Of a stretch of DNA of 64,000 bases, positions 51,216-59,847 are shown one piece after another; position 1 is the first letter of the stretch; the number at the start of each line of letters is the position of its first letter. Origin of the DNA: Cumulibacter soli (lineage in GTDB: Bacteria; Actinomycetota; Actinomycetes; Mycobacteriales; Antricoccaceae); contig NZ_SMSG01000008.1 in the NCBI RefSeq assembly GCF_004382795.1, positions 62,001 through 126,000 on the forward strand, in the 5' to 3' direction. The translations under genes and the position numbers were made by a program. A model generated the notes under the pieces. That model was not told the DNA's origin. It ran no database searches and worked only from the letters and a program-made list of their open reading frames with translations.

Positions 51216-52157
51216 ATGACCTCAACGCAACAACCGTTAGCGATCGACCTCGTCGACGTGACAAAGTCATTCCAGATCGGCACCCAGCCCGTGCACGCCG
51301 TACGCGGTGTCAACCTGCAGATTCGCCCCGGCGAAATCGTGGCATTCCTCGGCCCGAACGGCGCCGGGAAAACCACCACGCTCGATATGGTGCTCGGACT
51401 GACTACGCCCACATCGGGGACTGCGCGTGTCCTGGGACTTGCGCCACGCGCCGCGATCGACGCCGGTCGAGTTTCTGCCGTACTGCAAACCGGCGGCCTA
51501 CTGTCGGACATCACCGTGCGCGAGAGCGTGCAGATGATCGCCTCCACCTACCGCGATCACACGGGCGTCGAACAGGTGATCCAGCGCGCCGGACTGCGCG
51601 ACATCGCGAGTCGTCGCGTGTCGAAATGCTCCGGAGGCGAGCAGCAGCGACTGCGTTTCGCGTTGGCGCTACTGCCGGACCCGGACTTGTTGATCCTGGA
51701 CGAACCGACCGCGGGGATGGACGTGAACGCGCGGCACGACTTCTGGGACACGATGCGCCAGGACGCCGATGCGGGTCGAACCGTCGTCTTCGCGACGCAC
51801 TACCTGGAGGAAGCCGATGACTTCGCTGACCGCATTGTGCTGATCGCCTCCGGGCGCATCGTCGCCGATGGATCGACCGATGAGATCCGCGCTCGCGCCG
51901 GCGGACGTACCGTCTCGGCGACATTCAACGAGACAGACATCGCGCTGATCCATCAGCAGTTGACCGCGAGCGCAGACGTATCGGACGTTGCTTGGCGCGG
52001 CCCACGGGCGATTATCCAGACCGCTGACAGCGACGAACTAGCGCGCAAAATCCTTGGGCCGATGGGCGGACGAGATCTGGAGATCGTCACCGCCAACCTC
52101 GACAACGCCTTCAAGGCACTGACCGCGGACGTCACCAGTGAGCAGGTATCAGCATGA
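51216..52157 (+). CDS. ABC transporter ATP-binding protein (ABC-2 exporter)
   Basis: 313 residues: Walker A G-P-N-G-A-G-K-T-T near 46, signature C-S-G-G-E-Q-Q near 140, Walker B L-L-I-L-D-E-P near 160, H-loop A-T-H. The ~90-residue C-terminal extension is typical of DrrA/NatA-like exporters. The start at 51216 (M-T-S-T-Q-Q-P) is chosen by domain length; a longer frame to 51150 exists. It is first gene of a four-gene coupled unit with a permease, a kinase and a response regulator. Confidence 0.92.
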   Translation: MTSTQQPLAIDLVDVTKSFQIGTQPVHAVRGVNLQIRPGEIVAFLGPNGAGKTTTLDMVLGLTTPTSGTARVLGLAPRAAIDAGRVSAVLQTGGLLSDITVRESVQMIASTYRDHTGVEQVIQRAGLRDIASRRVSKCSGGEQQRLRFALALLPDPDLLILDEPTAGMDVNARHDFWDTMRQDADAGRTVVFATHYLEEADDFADRIVLIASGRIVADGSTDEIRARAGGRTVSATFNETDIALIHQQLTASADVSDVAWRGPRAIIQTADSDELARKILGPMGGRDLEIVTANLDNAFKALTADVTSEQVSA

Positions 52158-52900
52158 ACACGACCTTCGTCGGAATCGAGCTCAAACGCATCCTCCGTAA
52201 CGGTGCCGGGCTGTTCTTCATCGCTGGGCTCCCGGCGGTGATGTACGTCGTCTTCGGCGCAGCCCAGTCCTACAAGGACGAAACTGTCGGCAGCGGCAAC
52301 GTCGCCATGTACATCATGATCTCGATGGCGGCGTACGGCGCAGTCACCGCGACCACCAATATCGGCGGGACAGCGGCGGTGGAACGCATGCTCGGCTGGG
52401 GCCGGCAACTCGGACTCACGCCGCTACGCGACAGTGGCTACATCGCCATGAAGGCAATCACCGCCATTGCGATCGCGATCATTCCGGTCGCATTGATCTA
52501 TGTCATTGGTGGGTTAACCGGGGCGAAAGGCGACGCCTCGAGTTGGGTCGTCAGCGCGATTTTGGTGATCGTCGCATCCGCGATATTCGCGCTGTTCGGA
52601 TTGGCGATCGGCGCCGGATTCCGTTCCGAGACTGCGGTGAGCGCCGCCGGGGGAACTATCGTCGTCCTCGCGTTCCTGGGTAACGTGTTCATTCCGCTCA
52701 GCGGAGTCATGCTGGATATCGGCCGGTTCACGCCGCTGTACGGCGTGGTCGCGCTCGCCCGCTACCCGCTGACGGAAGGACGGCTGACCACGGACGAGGC
52801 CGACTCGCTGGGGCTCATCTTGGCTAATGTGGGCGTATGGACGGTGATCTTCGCGATCGCAGCGGTGCTGCTGGTGCGCAAGGGCCGCCAACGCCAGTGA
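52154..52900 (+). CDS. ABC-2 type transporter permease
   Basis: 248 residues with about six hydrophobic segments (near 20-40, 55-75, 100-125, 137-160, 168-190, 220-243), the usual ABC-2 layout. ATGA overlap with the ATPase gene, GTGA overlap with the following kinase. It forms the membrane half of an exporter, probably of a lipid or antimicrobial compound sensed by the linked two-component system (inferred). Confidence 0.9.
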   Translation: MNTTFVGIELKRILRNGAGLFFIAGLPAVMYVVFGAAQSYKDETVGSGNVAMYIMISMAAYGAVTATTNIGGTAAVERMLGWGRQLGLTPLRDSGYIAMKAITAIAIAIIPVALIYVIGGLTGAKGDASSWVVSAILVIVASAIFALFGLAIGAGFRSETAVSAAGGTIVVLAFLGNVFIPLSGVMLDIGRFTPLYGVVALARYPLTEGRLTTDEADSLGLILANVGVWTVIFAIAAVLLVRKGRQRQ

Positions 52901-54006
52901 CAGAGTCCGCGCAGGGGAGTAGGCCGCGGCACGCTGAGGACCGCGAGCACGAACGTAGGCAACTCGGCTGGCTGCTGGGCTCCGTATGGGTGCTGTTCCT
53001 CGTCTACCCGCTGTTGTCATCGCTGACGGCCGACGTCAGTTGGGGGTTGCGGATCCTGGCCGCCGTCCTGACCGTGGGCTTTGGTGCGTTCTACGTACGC
53101 ACGATGTGGTGGATGGAAGGCGACGCACTGCCGCCTACGGGACGTGCAGCGCTTCGCCTGCTCGCACTGGTGCTCGTCGTGCTCGCAACCTCGGCGATCA
53201 TCGGAATCGAGGCGCTCGGATTCAGCCCGTTCATTGTTTCCTACGCCGTATTCGCGTTCTCTCGCGCGCTGAGCGTCGCCGTATTCGCGCTCGTGCTGGC
53301 CGCGACGATCATCATTCCGGTCGCGGCCCGCGAGTTCGATCAATGGTGGTTCATGACGATGATCGTCGTCCTCGTCGGAGTGACCACCGGTGCGGTGCGC
53401 ATCATTACCGAACGCGCCGCCGTCGGTGAACTAGCCAAAGAACAGCTCGCGGTGGTGGCCGAACGCGAGCGGGTCGCGCGCGACGTACACGATGTACTCG
53501 GCCACAGCCTCACCGTGGTGATCGTGAAGGCAGAGCTGGCCGAGCGTCTGGTGCGGATCGATCCCGAGCGGGCCGAGCGGGAACTGAGCGAGATCACCTC
53601 ACTCAGTCGCGAGGCGCTCGCGGAGGTACGCGCAACAGTCGGAGGTCTGCGCGTCGCGCGATTGGGCGATGAACTCGACACCGCCCGGCACGCGCTGACG
53701 ACGGCAGGGATCGAGGCGGATATCCCCGATACGCCCGATGCTGTCGACCCGCGATACCGCATCATCTTCGCGTGGGTACTGCGTGAAGCAATCACGAACG
53801 TCGTACGGCACTCGCGCGCCAGCAGCTGCACGGTTGAGTTGACCGAACGTCGGATTCGGGTGATCGATGACGGCACCGGCCGCCATACGGCCAACGAAGG
53901 TAACGGATTGCGTGGCATCCGAGAACGGGTCGAGGCCGCTGCGGGACGCTTCAGCATCCTGCCGGCGAGCACCGGAGCAGGGATCGAACTCAAGGTGGAG
54001 ATGTAG
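52897..54006 (+). CDS. Sensor histidine kinase, DesK/NarX (HisKA_3) type
   Basis: 369 residues. About four to five membrane helices (~25-150), then HisKA_3 dimerisation domain E-R-V-A-R-D-V-H198-D-V-L-G-H with phospho-acceptor H198, then a short HATPase domain (E-A-I-T-N-V-V-R-H-S, D-D-G-T-G, G-N-G-L-R-G-I-R-E-R-V). GTG 52897 overlaps the permease stop; the frame is open further upstream inside the permease gene. Small multi-TM kinases of this kind sense membrane state or membrane-active drugs. Confidence 0.92.
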   Translation: MTESAQGSRPRHAEDREHERRQLGWLLGSVWVLFLVYPLLSSLTADVSWGLRILAAVLTVGFGAFYVRTMWWMEGDALPPTGRAALRLLALVLVVLATSAIIGIEALGFSPFIVSYAVFAFSRALSVAVFALVLAATIIIPVAAREFDQWWFMTMIVVLVGVTTGAVRIITERAAVGELAKEQLAVVAERERVARDVHDVLGHSLTVVIVKAELAERLVRIDPERAERELSEITSLSREALAEVRATVGGLRVARLGDELDTARHALTTAGIEADIPDTPDAVDPRYRIIFAWVLREAITNVVRHSRASSCTVELTERRIRVIDDGTGRHTANEGNGLRGIRERVEAAAGRFSILPASTGAGIELKVEM

Positions 54007-54008
54007 CG

Positions 54009-54614
54009 ATGGTGCGAGTTCTATTGGCCGACGACCAAGCGCTGGTCCGTGGCGCGCTCGCGGCGCTGCTATCGATGGAACGCGATATTGAGGTGGTGGC
54101 CGAAGTCGGCCGCGGCGATGAGGTCGTCGATGCTGCATTGGCGAAGAGCGTAGAAGTGTGCTTGCTCGACATCGAGATGCCGGGCATGGACGGAATCGCA
54201 GTGGCTGAAGCGATGCGCACCCACATGCCGACATGCCGAACGTTGATGGTGACGACATTCGGACGTCCCGGATATGTTCGCCGCGCGCTCGCCGCCGGCG
54301 CCGCGGGGTTCATTGTGAAGGACACACCAGCGGCCGAACTGGCCGAAGCGGTGCGGCGGGTGCATGCGGGCCTACGGGTTGTTGACCCAACCCTGGCGAC
54401 CGATACGTTGCTTGAGGGACATTCGCCGCTGACCGACCGCGAGCGTGAAGTGCTCGCGGTCGCGCTGCACGGGGGGACGGTGGCGCGGATCGCCGCTCAG
54501 GTGCATTTATCGGCCGGCACCGTACGCAATCACCTGTCCTCGGCGATCGGCAAGACAAATACGTCGACCCGTGCCGAGGCGGCACGGGTCGCGCAGGAAA
54601 ACGGTTGGTTGTGA
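54009..54614 (+). CDS. NarL/DesR-type response regulator
   Basis: 201 residues. Receiver with acidic D8-D9 and phospho-acceptor D54 in L-L-D-I-E-M-P-G; C-terminal LuxR helix-turn-helix (L-T-D-R-E-R-E-V-L then V-A-R-I-A-A-Q-V-H-L-S-A-G-T-V-R-N-H-L). It begins 2 bp after the kinase stop. It likely regulates its own exporter operon. Confidence 0.93.
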   Translation: MVRVLLADDQALVRGALAALLSMERDIEVVAEVGRGDEVVDAALAKSVEVCLLDIEMPGMDGIAVAEAMRTHMPTCRTLMVTTFGRPGYVRRALAAGAAGFIVKDTPAAELAEAVRRVHAGLRVVDPTLATDTLLEGHSPLTDREREVLAVALHGGTVARIAAQVHLSAGTVRNHLSSAIGKTNTSTRAEAARVAQENGWL

Positions 54615-54615
54615 G

Positions 54616-55647
54616 TTACTTGAGCGCCTGCTCCGCGGCTTCGAGCGAGTTGGCGACCGTCGCGTTGAGCACGGTGTGGTCATAGCCGTCGTCCGCCATC
54701 GCGCCGACCTCATAACGATGCCGTACGCCGATCTGGATGCAGGCGCCGCGCCAGCGCTGGAACGCGACGTAGAAGTCGAGGCGAGAGATGTCGTTACCGC
54801 TCTTCTCGGCGTAGCGCTGCGCGACCTGATCGCGCGTCATGAACCCCGGAGCCTGGGTCGGCGTGTTCGTGGTCGCGCTGTTAGCGGCCTCACCGGGCTC
54901 TGACCATGAAGACAGCAGCCACCCGAGGTCAGCCATGCTGTCACCGACAGTAGCCAACTCCCAGTCGAAAACGGCAACGATCTCACCGGCGGGCGTGATC
55001 GACATGTTGCCCAGTCGGAAGTCACCGTGCGCGATCCCAGTGACCTGCGGCGGTACATCGCCGACGAGCTTCTGCGCAATCCGCACGACCTGGTCGGTCT
55101 CCGGCGGCATCACGGACTGAACCTGCTTGGTCCACCGATCTACCTGACGCTCGATGTAACCGGTCGTCTTACGTGAACCTGGCACGTCCAGCCCGTTGAC
55201 GTCAACAGAATGCAGCGCGGCGAGTACGTCGGCGGCCTGCTCGCTGGCGCGATACCGAGCGGACTCATCGATACCGAGCGCGTCCTCGGTCGAAGCGAGC
55301 ACGATCCCCTCGACGAAATCCATCACGTAGAAGTCTGCGCCGGTGACCGAGTGGTCATCGCAGAACGCACGTGCACGAGCTACCGGGACGCCAGAGTCCT
55401 GCAGGGCCGAGACGAACTTCCACTCGCGACCCATATCGTGCGCGGACTCCAGCACGCTGCCGGTCGGCGGACGGCGCAGCGCGAGGCGCTGCCCCGACTG
55501 GTCGCTGACGAGGTAGGTCAGATTGGAACGGCCGCCGGCAATGAGTGTGAACTCGGCCGGGCCGGTGAAACCGGAAACATTGTCGGCGAGCCAGGCGGAG
55601 ACGGCCTCCGGCTCGATTCCGGCAATCGGTGGGGAATCAGAGGTCAT
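54616..55647 (-). CDS. ACAD10/LvaA-type phosphotransferase family protein
   Basis: 343 residues. Kinase-like fold: L-I-A-G-G-R-S-N-L-T-Y near 36, catalytic loop A-H-G-D-F-R-L-G-N-M near 207, metal motif V-F-D-W-E-L-A-T-V-G-D near 225. It is the third kinase of this type in the window and the only one with no linked dehydrogenase. It is convergent with the response regulator (1-bp gap). Substrate is likely a hydroxyacyl-CoA or other small molecule. Confidence 0.88.
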   Translation of the reverse strand: MTSDSPPIAGIEPEAVSAWLADNVSGFTGPAEFTLIAGGRSNLTYLVSDQSGQRLALRRPPTGSVLESAHDMGREWKFVSALQDSGVPVARARAFCDDHSVTGADFYVMDFVEGIVLASTEDALGIDESARYRASEQAADVLAALHSVDVNGLDVPGSRKTTGYIERQVDRWTKQVQSVMPPETDQVVRIAQKLVGDVPPQVTGIAHGDFRLGNMSITPAGEIVAVFDWELATVGDSMADLGWLLSSWSEPGEAANSATTNTPTQAPGFMTRDQVAQRYAEKSGNDISRLDFYVAFQRWRGACIQIGVRHRYEVGAMADDGYDHTVLNATVANSLEAAEQALK

Positions 55648-55663
55648 TCCTCGACTTTAACGG

Positions 55664-55673
55664 ACCGATCGGT
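55664..55673. promoter_or_regulatory. Small perfect palindrome upstream of the phosphotransferase
   Basis: ACCGATCGGT, 17 bp upstream of the start at 55647; possible operator. The gap 55648-55848 also holds CTCAC-CATCT-GTGAG (around 55779-55793) and the GT promoter at 55815; no gene. Confidence 0.35.
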
Positions 55674-55814
55674 TGTTCATCTCAGCCACCTGCCGCGGAC
55701 ACCGCCGCCACGCGCCGAGCCCAATCTGCATGCGCTGGAAAGCCCCGGCCACGCACGACGCGTGCGGGTTGAGTGTTTGCTCACCATCTGTGAGTGTCAT
55801 CGGGCCCCAAACTT

Positions 55815-55842
55815 TTGTTGAATGTGCAAATAGGCGTAGGGT
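55815..55842 (+). promoter_or_regulatory. Promoter of a leaderless glycosyltransferase transcript
   Basis: TTGTTG (55815-55820), 16-bp spacer, TAGGGT (55837-55842). The GTG start codon at 55849 is 7 nt downstream, where transcription should start, and no Shine-Dalgarno is present. Confidence 0.5.
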
Positions 55843-55848
55843 GCGCGG

Positions 55849-57033
55849 GTGACCTCTCGCTTGCGCATCGCGTGCGTCTCGCTACATACCTCGCCCACGG
55901 ATATGCCCGGACAGGGCGACGCGGGCGGGATGAACGTCGTGGAGCTGAATCAGGCGCTCGCGCTGGGTAGGAGCGGACACAGCGTCGATTTGATTACCCG
56001 GCGGGCCAGCGACGATCAGCCCGCCCTCAGCGAGGTCGCCGGAGGAGTCCGGCTGCGGCTCATCGACGCCGGTCCGCCGCGACCGATGGCCAAAAGCGCT
56101 CAAGAAGCCGTCTTGGATGAGTTCCGCGCAGGTCTGGCACGGCTCGAGCCGTACGACGTAGTGGTCTCCCAGCACTGGATGTCCGGTGTCGCAGCGCTGC
56201 CGATCGCGCGGGGTTGGTCAGTGCCGCATCTGCAGAGTTACCACTCGATCGCCGCCCCCGTCGGCGCCGATCTATCGGCGGGCGAGCCGCCGGAATCGGC
56301 CGGGCGTGAAGCAGGGGAGCGGCTGCTGGCGCGTGAATCAGATGCGATCATCACGATCAGCCGGGCAGAAGCGCGCACGGTCATCGAGCGCCTCGGCGCC
56401 GACCCGGCACGGGTACACGTCGTCCCGCCCGGGGTCGACCACGAGGTATTCGTACCGCAACTGCAGCGCGCGCACCCGCCGTACGTGGCATATGCGGCGC
56501 GACTGCAACCGCTGAAGGCCCCGGACCTCGCAGTGCGCGCCATCGCGGCCGTCCCGCCCGAGATCCGGCCCGAACTGCATATCGCCGGCGACACGTCGGC
56601 GGATTTCGCCGACTACGGCGCGGAACTGCAGGCCCTCGTCGACGAACTGGGTGTGCGCGACAAGGTGCGATTCGTGGGCTCCTTCGACCGGCCCGGGCTC
56701 GCTGAATTTCTCGGGCGCGCCGTGCTGACCATCGTGCCGTCGTACTCCGAGACCTTCGGGCTCGTCGCGTTGGAGTCTGCCGCGTGCGGCACCCCGGTGA
56801 TCGCCTCGGCGGTTGGCGGCCTGGTCGAAGCGGTCGCCGATGACGTGTCAGGAACCTTGATGCATACGCGCGATCCAGCGGCATGGGGGGGCGAGATCGC
56901 ACGATTGAGCGGTGATCCCGCAGCCTGGCGTGCGCTGGTGAGCGGTGCGCAGCAGCACGCTGCGACGTTCGGCTGGGACGCGTCCGCCGACGGATTACTC
57001 GGCGTTCTCGCGCGCGTAGTGGGGCGCGGATGA
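55849..57033 (+). CDS. mshA: GT4 glycosyltransferase, MshA-like (mycothiol step 1)
   Basis: 394 residues. The N-terminus I-A-C-V-S-L-H-T-S-P then P-G-Q-G-D-A-G-G-M-N (residues 20-29) matches MshA, which joins UDP-GlcNAc to inositol-3-phosphate. Further matches are S-Q-H-W-M-S-G, G-A-D-P-A-R-V-H-V-V-P-P-G-V-D, and the GT4 donor motif E-T-F-G-L-V-A-L-E-S-A-A-C-G-T-P. It is shorter than Mycobacterium MshA but near corynebacterial length. The next gene encodes the MshB-like deacetylase with an ATGA overlap, supporting the assignment; a paralogue acting on another GlcNAc glycoside is the alternative. Confidence 0.7.
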   Translation: MTSRLRIACVSLHTSPTDMPGQGDAGGMNVVELNQALALGRSGHSVDLITRRASDDQPALSEVAGGVRLRLIDAGPPRPMAKSAQEAVLDEFRAGLARLEPYDVVVSQHWMSGVAALPIARGWSVPHLQSYHSIAAPVGADLSAGEPPESAGREAGERLLARESDAIITISRAEARTVIERLGADPARVHVVPPGVDHEVFVPQLQRAHPPYVAYAARLQPLKAPDLAVRAIAAVPPEIRPELHIAGDTSADFADYGAELQALVDELGVRDKVRFVGSFDRPGLAEFLGRAVLTIVPSYSETFGLVALESAACGTPVIASAVGGLVEAVADDVSGTLMHTRDPAAWGGEIARLSGDPAAWRALVSGAQQHAATFGWDASADGLLGVLARVVGRG

Positions 57034-57785
57034 GCATCTTCGATGGTGTGCGGCGAGTGCTGTTCGTACACGCGCACCCGGACGACGAAACCATCGCGAC
57101 CGGGGCATTAATCGCCGAGCTTGTCAGCCGGGGAGTTGAGGTCGGTGTGCTGACCGCGACGCGCGGGGAGATGGGCGAGGTCGTCGAGGGTCCGCTGCAA
57201 CACCTCGCCGGTACGGATGAGTTACGTCAGGTACGCGCCAACGAATTACGTGCGGCACTGCACGCGCTGCGGGTCACCTGGCACGCCTACTTGGGCGAAC
57301 CACCTGCTCGCGCTCGTGGACTCGCCGCGCGTAACTATCACGATTCGGGTATGCGATGGATCCGGCCTGGCCTAGCGGGTCCCGATGAAAACGTGTCGGC
57401 CGAGGCACTGACCAGCGCCGACCTCGATGAGGTAGCCGACGATATCGCGGCTTCGATATCGGCCTATGCACCCGACCTCGTCATCACGTACGACGAAGGG
57501 GGCGGGTACGGGCATCCCGATCACATCGCGTGTTACGAAGCTACCCGGCGCGCGATCACCGCGACCGGGACTCGCCTCGCCGTCGTGATTACCGACGAGG
57601 ACGCAGCCACCGATGGCGAACGGGTGGACGGCGCGCGCCACCTGGAAACCCTCACCGAGGCGCTGCGCGCGCACGCGACTCAGGTGCGGGTAGATGGCGC
57701 GGACATCGTGCATAGCGGCGGTCAGCGCGAGCGGATCGTGACGCACGCCCTCCTGCGCCCGGAAATCGGCGACGCGCGCGGTTAA
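57030..57785 (+). CDS. mshB: PIG-L/LmbE deacetylase, MshB-like (mycothiol step 2)
   Basis: 251 residues. Zinc site: A-H16-P-D-D19-E and H165 in G-H-P-D-H165; D18 or D19 vicinity supplies the base. The N-Y-H-D-S-G-M segment near 100 is shared with MshB. It would remove acetyl from GlcNAc-inositol. It is shorter than mycobacterial MshB (~300 residues), so it could instead be a mycothiol-conjugate-amidase relative. It overlaps the upstream GT4 gene (ATGA). Its TAA overlaps the convergent CoA-transferase stop in a shared TTAA (57782-57785). Confidence 0.7.
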   Translation: MSIFDGVRRVLFVHAHPDDETIATGALIAELVSRGVEVGVLTATRGEMGEVVEGPLQHLAGTDELRQVRANELRAALHALRVTWHAYLGEPPARARGLAARNYHDSGMRWIRPGLAGPDENVSAEALTSADLDEVADDIAASISAYAPDLVITYDEGGGYGHPDHIACYEATRRAITATGTRLAVVITDEDAATDGERVDGARHLETLTEALRAHATQVRVDGADIVHSGGQRERIVTHALLRPEIGDARG

Positions 57786-58435
57786 CTGCACAACGGTGCG
57801 TCGGTCACCGATCGCACATGCTCGAACGTCACTCCCGGAGCCAGATCCAGCACGGTGAACTCGGCGCCGTCGACGCTGAACACGCCGAGTTCGGTATAGA
57901 CGCGGTCGACTACGTTAGTCGCAGTAAGCGGATAGGAGCAGGTCTCGACCAATTTGCTGACGCCAGTGGGCGAGTTGTGCGTCATCGACACGTACACCGA
58001 TTTCGCGCCGACGGCGAGATCCATCGCTCCGCCAACACCGGGCAGACGGGACATATTTCCGGTGGACCAGTTCGCCAGGTCCCCGTTCACCGCCACCTCG
58101 AACGCGCCGAGCACGGATACATCCAGGTGGCCTCCGCGCATGATCATGAAGGAATCGGTGTGGTGGAAGTACGATCCACCCGTCAGCAGCGTGACCGGCT
58201 GCTTACCGGCGTTGATCAGGTCCCAGTCCTCATCACCGGCAGCCGGTGCCGGACCCATGCCGAGAATTCCGTTCTCCGAGTGCAACAGGATCTCACGATC
58301 GGCCGGCAACGCGTTGGCGACCTCCGTCGGTCGGCCGATCCCGAGATTGACATAGGACCCGTCCGGGATGTCGGCGGCAATCCGTGCCGCGATCTGCTGC
58401 GGCGTCCATCCCGGCCTCGTCGGTGACGTCGTCAC
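57782..58435 (-). CDS. 3-oxoacid CoA-transferase subunit B (PcaJ/ScoB type)
   Basis: 217 residues of the family I CoA-transferase beta subunit. The catalytic Glu is E54 in H-S-E54-N-G-I-L-G, with V-N-L-G-I-G-R-P-T near 29-37 and G-G-A-M-D-L near 138. It transfers CoA via a glutamyl-CoA thioester, typically from succinyl-CoA to a 3-oxoacid such as 3-oxoadipate or acetoacetate. ATGA overlap with subunit A upstream. Confidence 0.92.
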   Translation of the reverse strand: MTTSPTRPGWTPQQIAARIAADIPDGSYVNLGIGRPTEVANALPADREILLHSENGILGMGPAPAAGDEDWDLINAGKQPVTLLTGGSYFHHTDSFMIMRGGHLDVSVLGAFEVAVNGDLANWSTGNMSRLPGVGGAMDLAVGAKSVYVSMTHNSPTGVSKLVETCSYPLTATNVVDRVYTELGVFSVDGAEFTVLDLAPGVTFEHVRSVTDAPLCS

Positions 58436-59109
58436 GATGCCTGCACCCCAATCTCTACGACCTTGTCCACGAAGATTCCGGGAGTGACGATGTGTTCGGG
58501 ATCCAACTCACCCAGGCCCACGATTTCGTCGACTTCGACGATCGTCGTGGTGGCTGCAGTCGCCATCGTCGGCCCGAAACTCCGTTGTGCCTTGTTGTAC
58601 ACGAGGTTGCCCCACCGATCGGCGCGCTTTGCTTTGATCAGTGCGTAATCACCAGCAAGTGGCTCCTCGAAAACATGCTCCCGGCCGTTGATGACACGCG
58701 TCTCCTTGCCTTCTGCCAACTGCGTACCGCCCGCAGTCGGGGTGAAGAATCCGCCGAGTCCGGCACCAGCGGCACGCATCCGCTCGCTCAGCGTGCCCTG
58801 TGGCACCAGCTCGAGCTGGAACGATCCGTCCTGCCACCGCTCAAGCACCCAATTCGCGCGGTCCACCGAACGAGGATAGGAACAGACGAGTTTGGCGACC
58901 CGCTTCTCCCAGATCAACGTTGCGATCGGCGTCCCATCGCCGCCCGCGTTATTGGTCACCAAGGTCAACTTGCGCGCGCCGCTGTCCAATAACGCTGCGA
59001 TCAGCTCCCGCGGCATACCCGCACCGCCGAACCCGCCAAGCAGGATGGTGTCGCCGTCCTGCACGGTGCTCAGCGCCTCGGCGCAGGACGAAACTCGTTT
59101 GTCAATCAC
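58432..59109 (-). CDS. 3-oxoacid CoA-transferase subunit A (PcaI/ScoA type)
   Basis: 225 residues. CoA-binding G-G-F-G-G-A-G-M-P near 25-33, V-T-N-N-A-G near 51, then E-L-V-P-Q-G-T-L-S-E-R-M-R-A-A-G-A-G and F-F-T-P-T-A-G-G-T. The body is close to PcaI of the beta-ketoadipate pathway (A-L-I-K-A-x-x-A-D-R-W-G-N-L). Whether the acceptor is 3-oxoadipate cannot be decided without other pca genes, none of which are here. Confidence 0.92.
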   Translation of the reverse strand: MIDKRVSSCAEALSTVQDGDTILLGGFGGAGMPRELIAALLDSGARKLTLVTNNAGGDGTPIATLIWEKRVAKLVCSYPRSVDRANWVLERWQDGSFQLELVPQGTLSERMRAAGAGLGGFFTPTAGGTQLAEGKETRVINGREHVFEEPLAGDYALIKAKRADRWGNLVYNKAQRSFGPTMATAATTTIVEVDEIVGLGELDPEHIVTPGIFVDKVVEIGVQAS

Positions 59110-59181
59110 ACGCTTCCCCGTCCGTTTGGCAGGAAAGTCTAGCCAGGACGCCAGGAGACGTCGCGGCGGCTCGTCGTCGAA

Positions 59182-59847
59182 TCAGATTCCGTCCTCGCCG
59201 ACCGTCACCAAGTGCGACTCGTACGCGAACACGACTGCCTGTGCGCGATCGCGTAACGAGAGTTTGGTGAAGATGCGTCCGACATGGGTCTTCACCGTTT
59301 GTTCGGCCACGACTAGCGAGGCGGCTATCTCAGCGTTCGAGAACCCGCGAGCGAGTAAACCCAGCACCTCTAGCTCGCGCCCGGTGAGCGCGTTCAGTTC
59401 GACCGAACGGGTGGCGCTGGGGCGCGCGCGTGCGAATTGCTCGATCAACCGCCGGGTCACGGTCGGTGCCAATAGCGCATTGCCCTCGGCGGCGATTCGC
59501 ACGGCGGAAATCAGGTCGGCGGGGGGAGCGTCCTTAAGGAGAAACCCGCTCGCGCCGAGTTGCAGCGCGGTGTACACGTAGTCATCGATGTCGAAGGTGG
59601 TCAGCATGACGACCTTCGGTGCATCAGGGCGGGCGAGGATCTGCTCGGCGGCGGCCAGACCGTCCATCACCGGCATCCGCACGTCCATCAGCACCACATC
59701 GGGCCGATGTTCTCGGACGGCGCGGACTCCCGCTTCGCCGTCCGCGGCGTCGGCCACCACGCTGATATCGCCTTGAGCGTTCAGCAGCGCACCGAATCCT
59801 GCGCGCACCATCTGCTGGTCATCGACGATCACTACCCGGATGGTCAC
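59182..59847 (-). CDS. NarL-type response regulator
   Basis: 221 residues from GTG 59847 (GTGA overlap with the kinase stop; longer frames lie inside the kinase gene). Receiver with D-D-Q near residues 9-11, phospho-acceptor D55 in L-M-D55-V-R-M-P, conserved Lys in F-L-L-K-D; C-terminal LuxR helix-turn-helix (L-T-G-R-E-L-E-V-L, N-A-E-I-A-A-S-L). Partner of the upstream histidine kinase. Confidence 0.93.
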   Translation of the reverse strand: MTIRVVIVDDQQMVRAGFGALLNAQGDISVVADAADGEAGVRAVREHRPDVVLMDVRMPVMDGLAAAEQILARPDAPKVVMLTTFDIDDYVYTALQLGASGFLLKDAPPADLISAVRIAAEGNALLAPTVTRRLIEQFARARPSATRSVELNALTGRELEVLGLLARGFSNAEIAASLVVAEQTVKTHVGRIFTKLSLRDRAQAVVFAYESHLVTVGEDGI

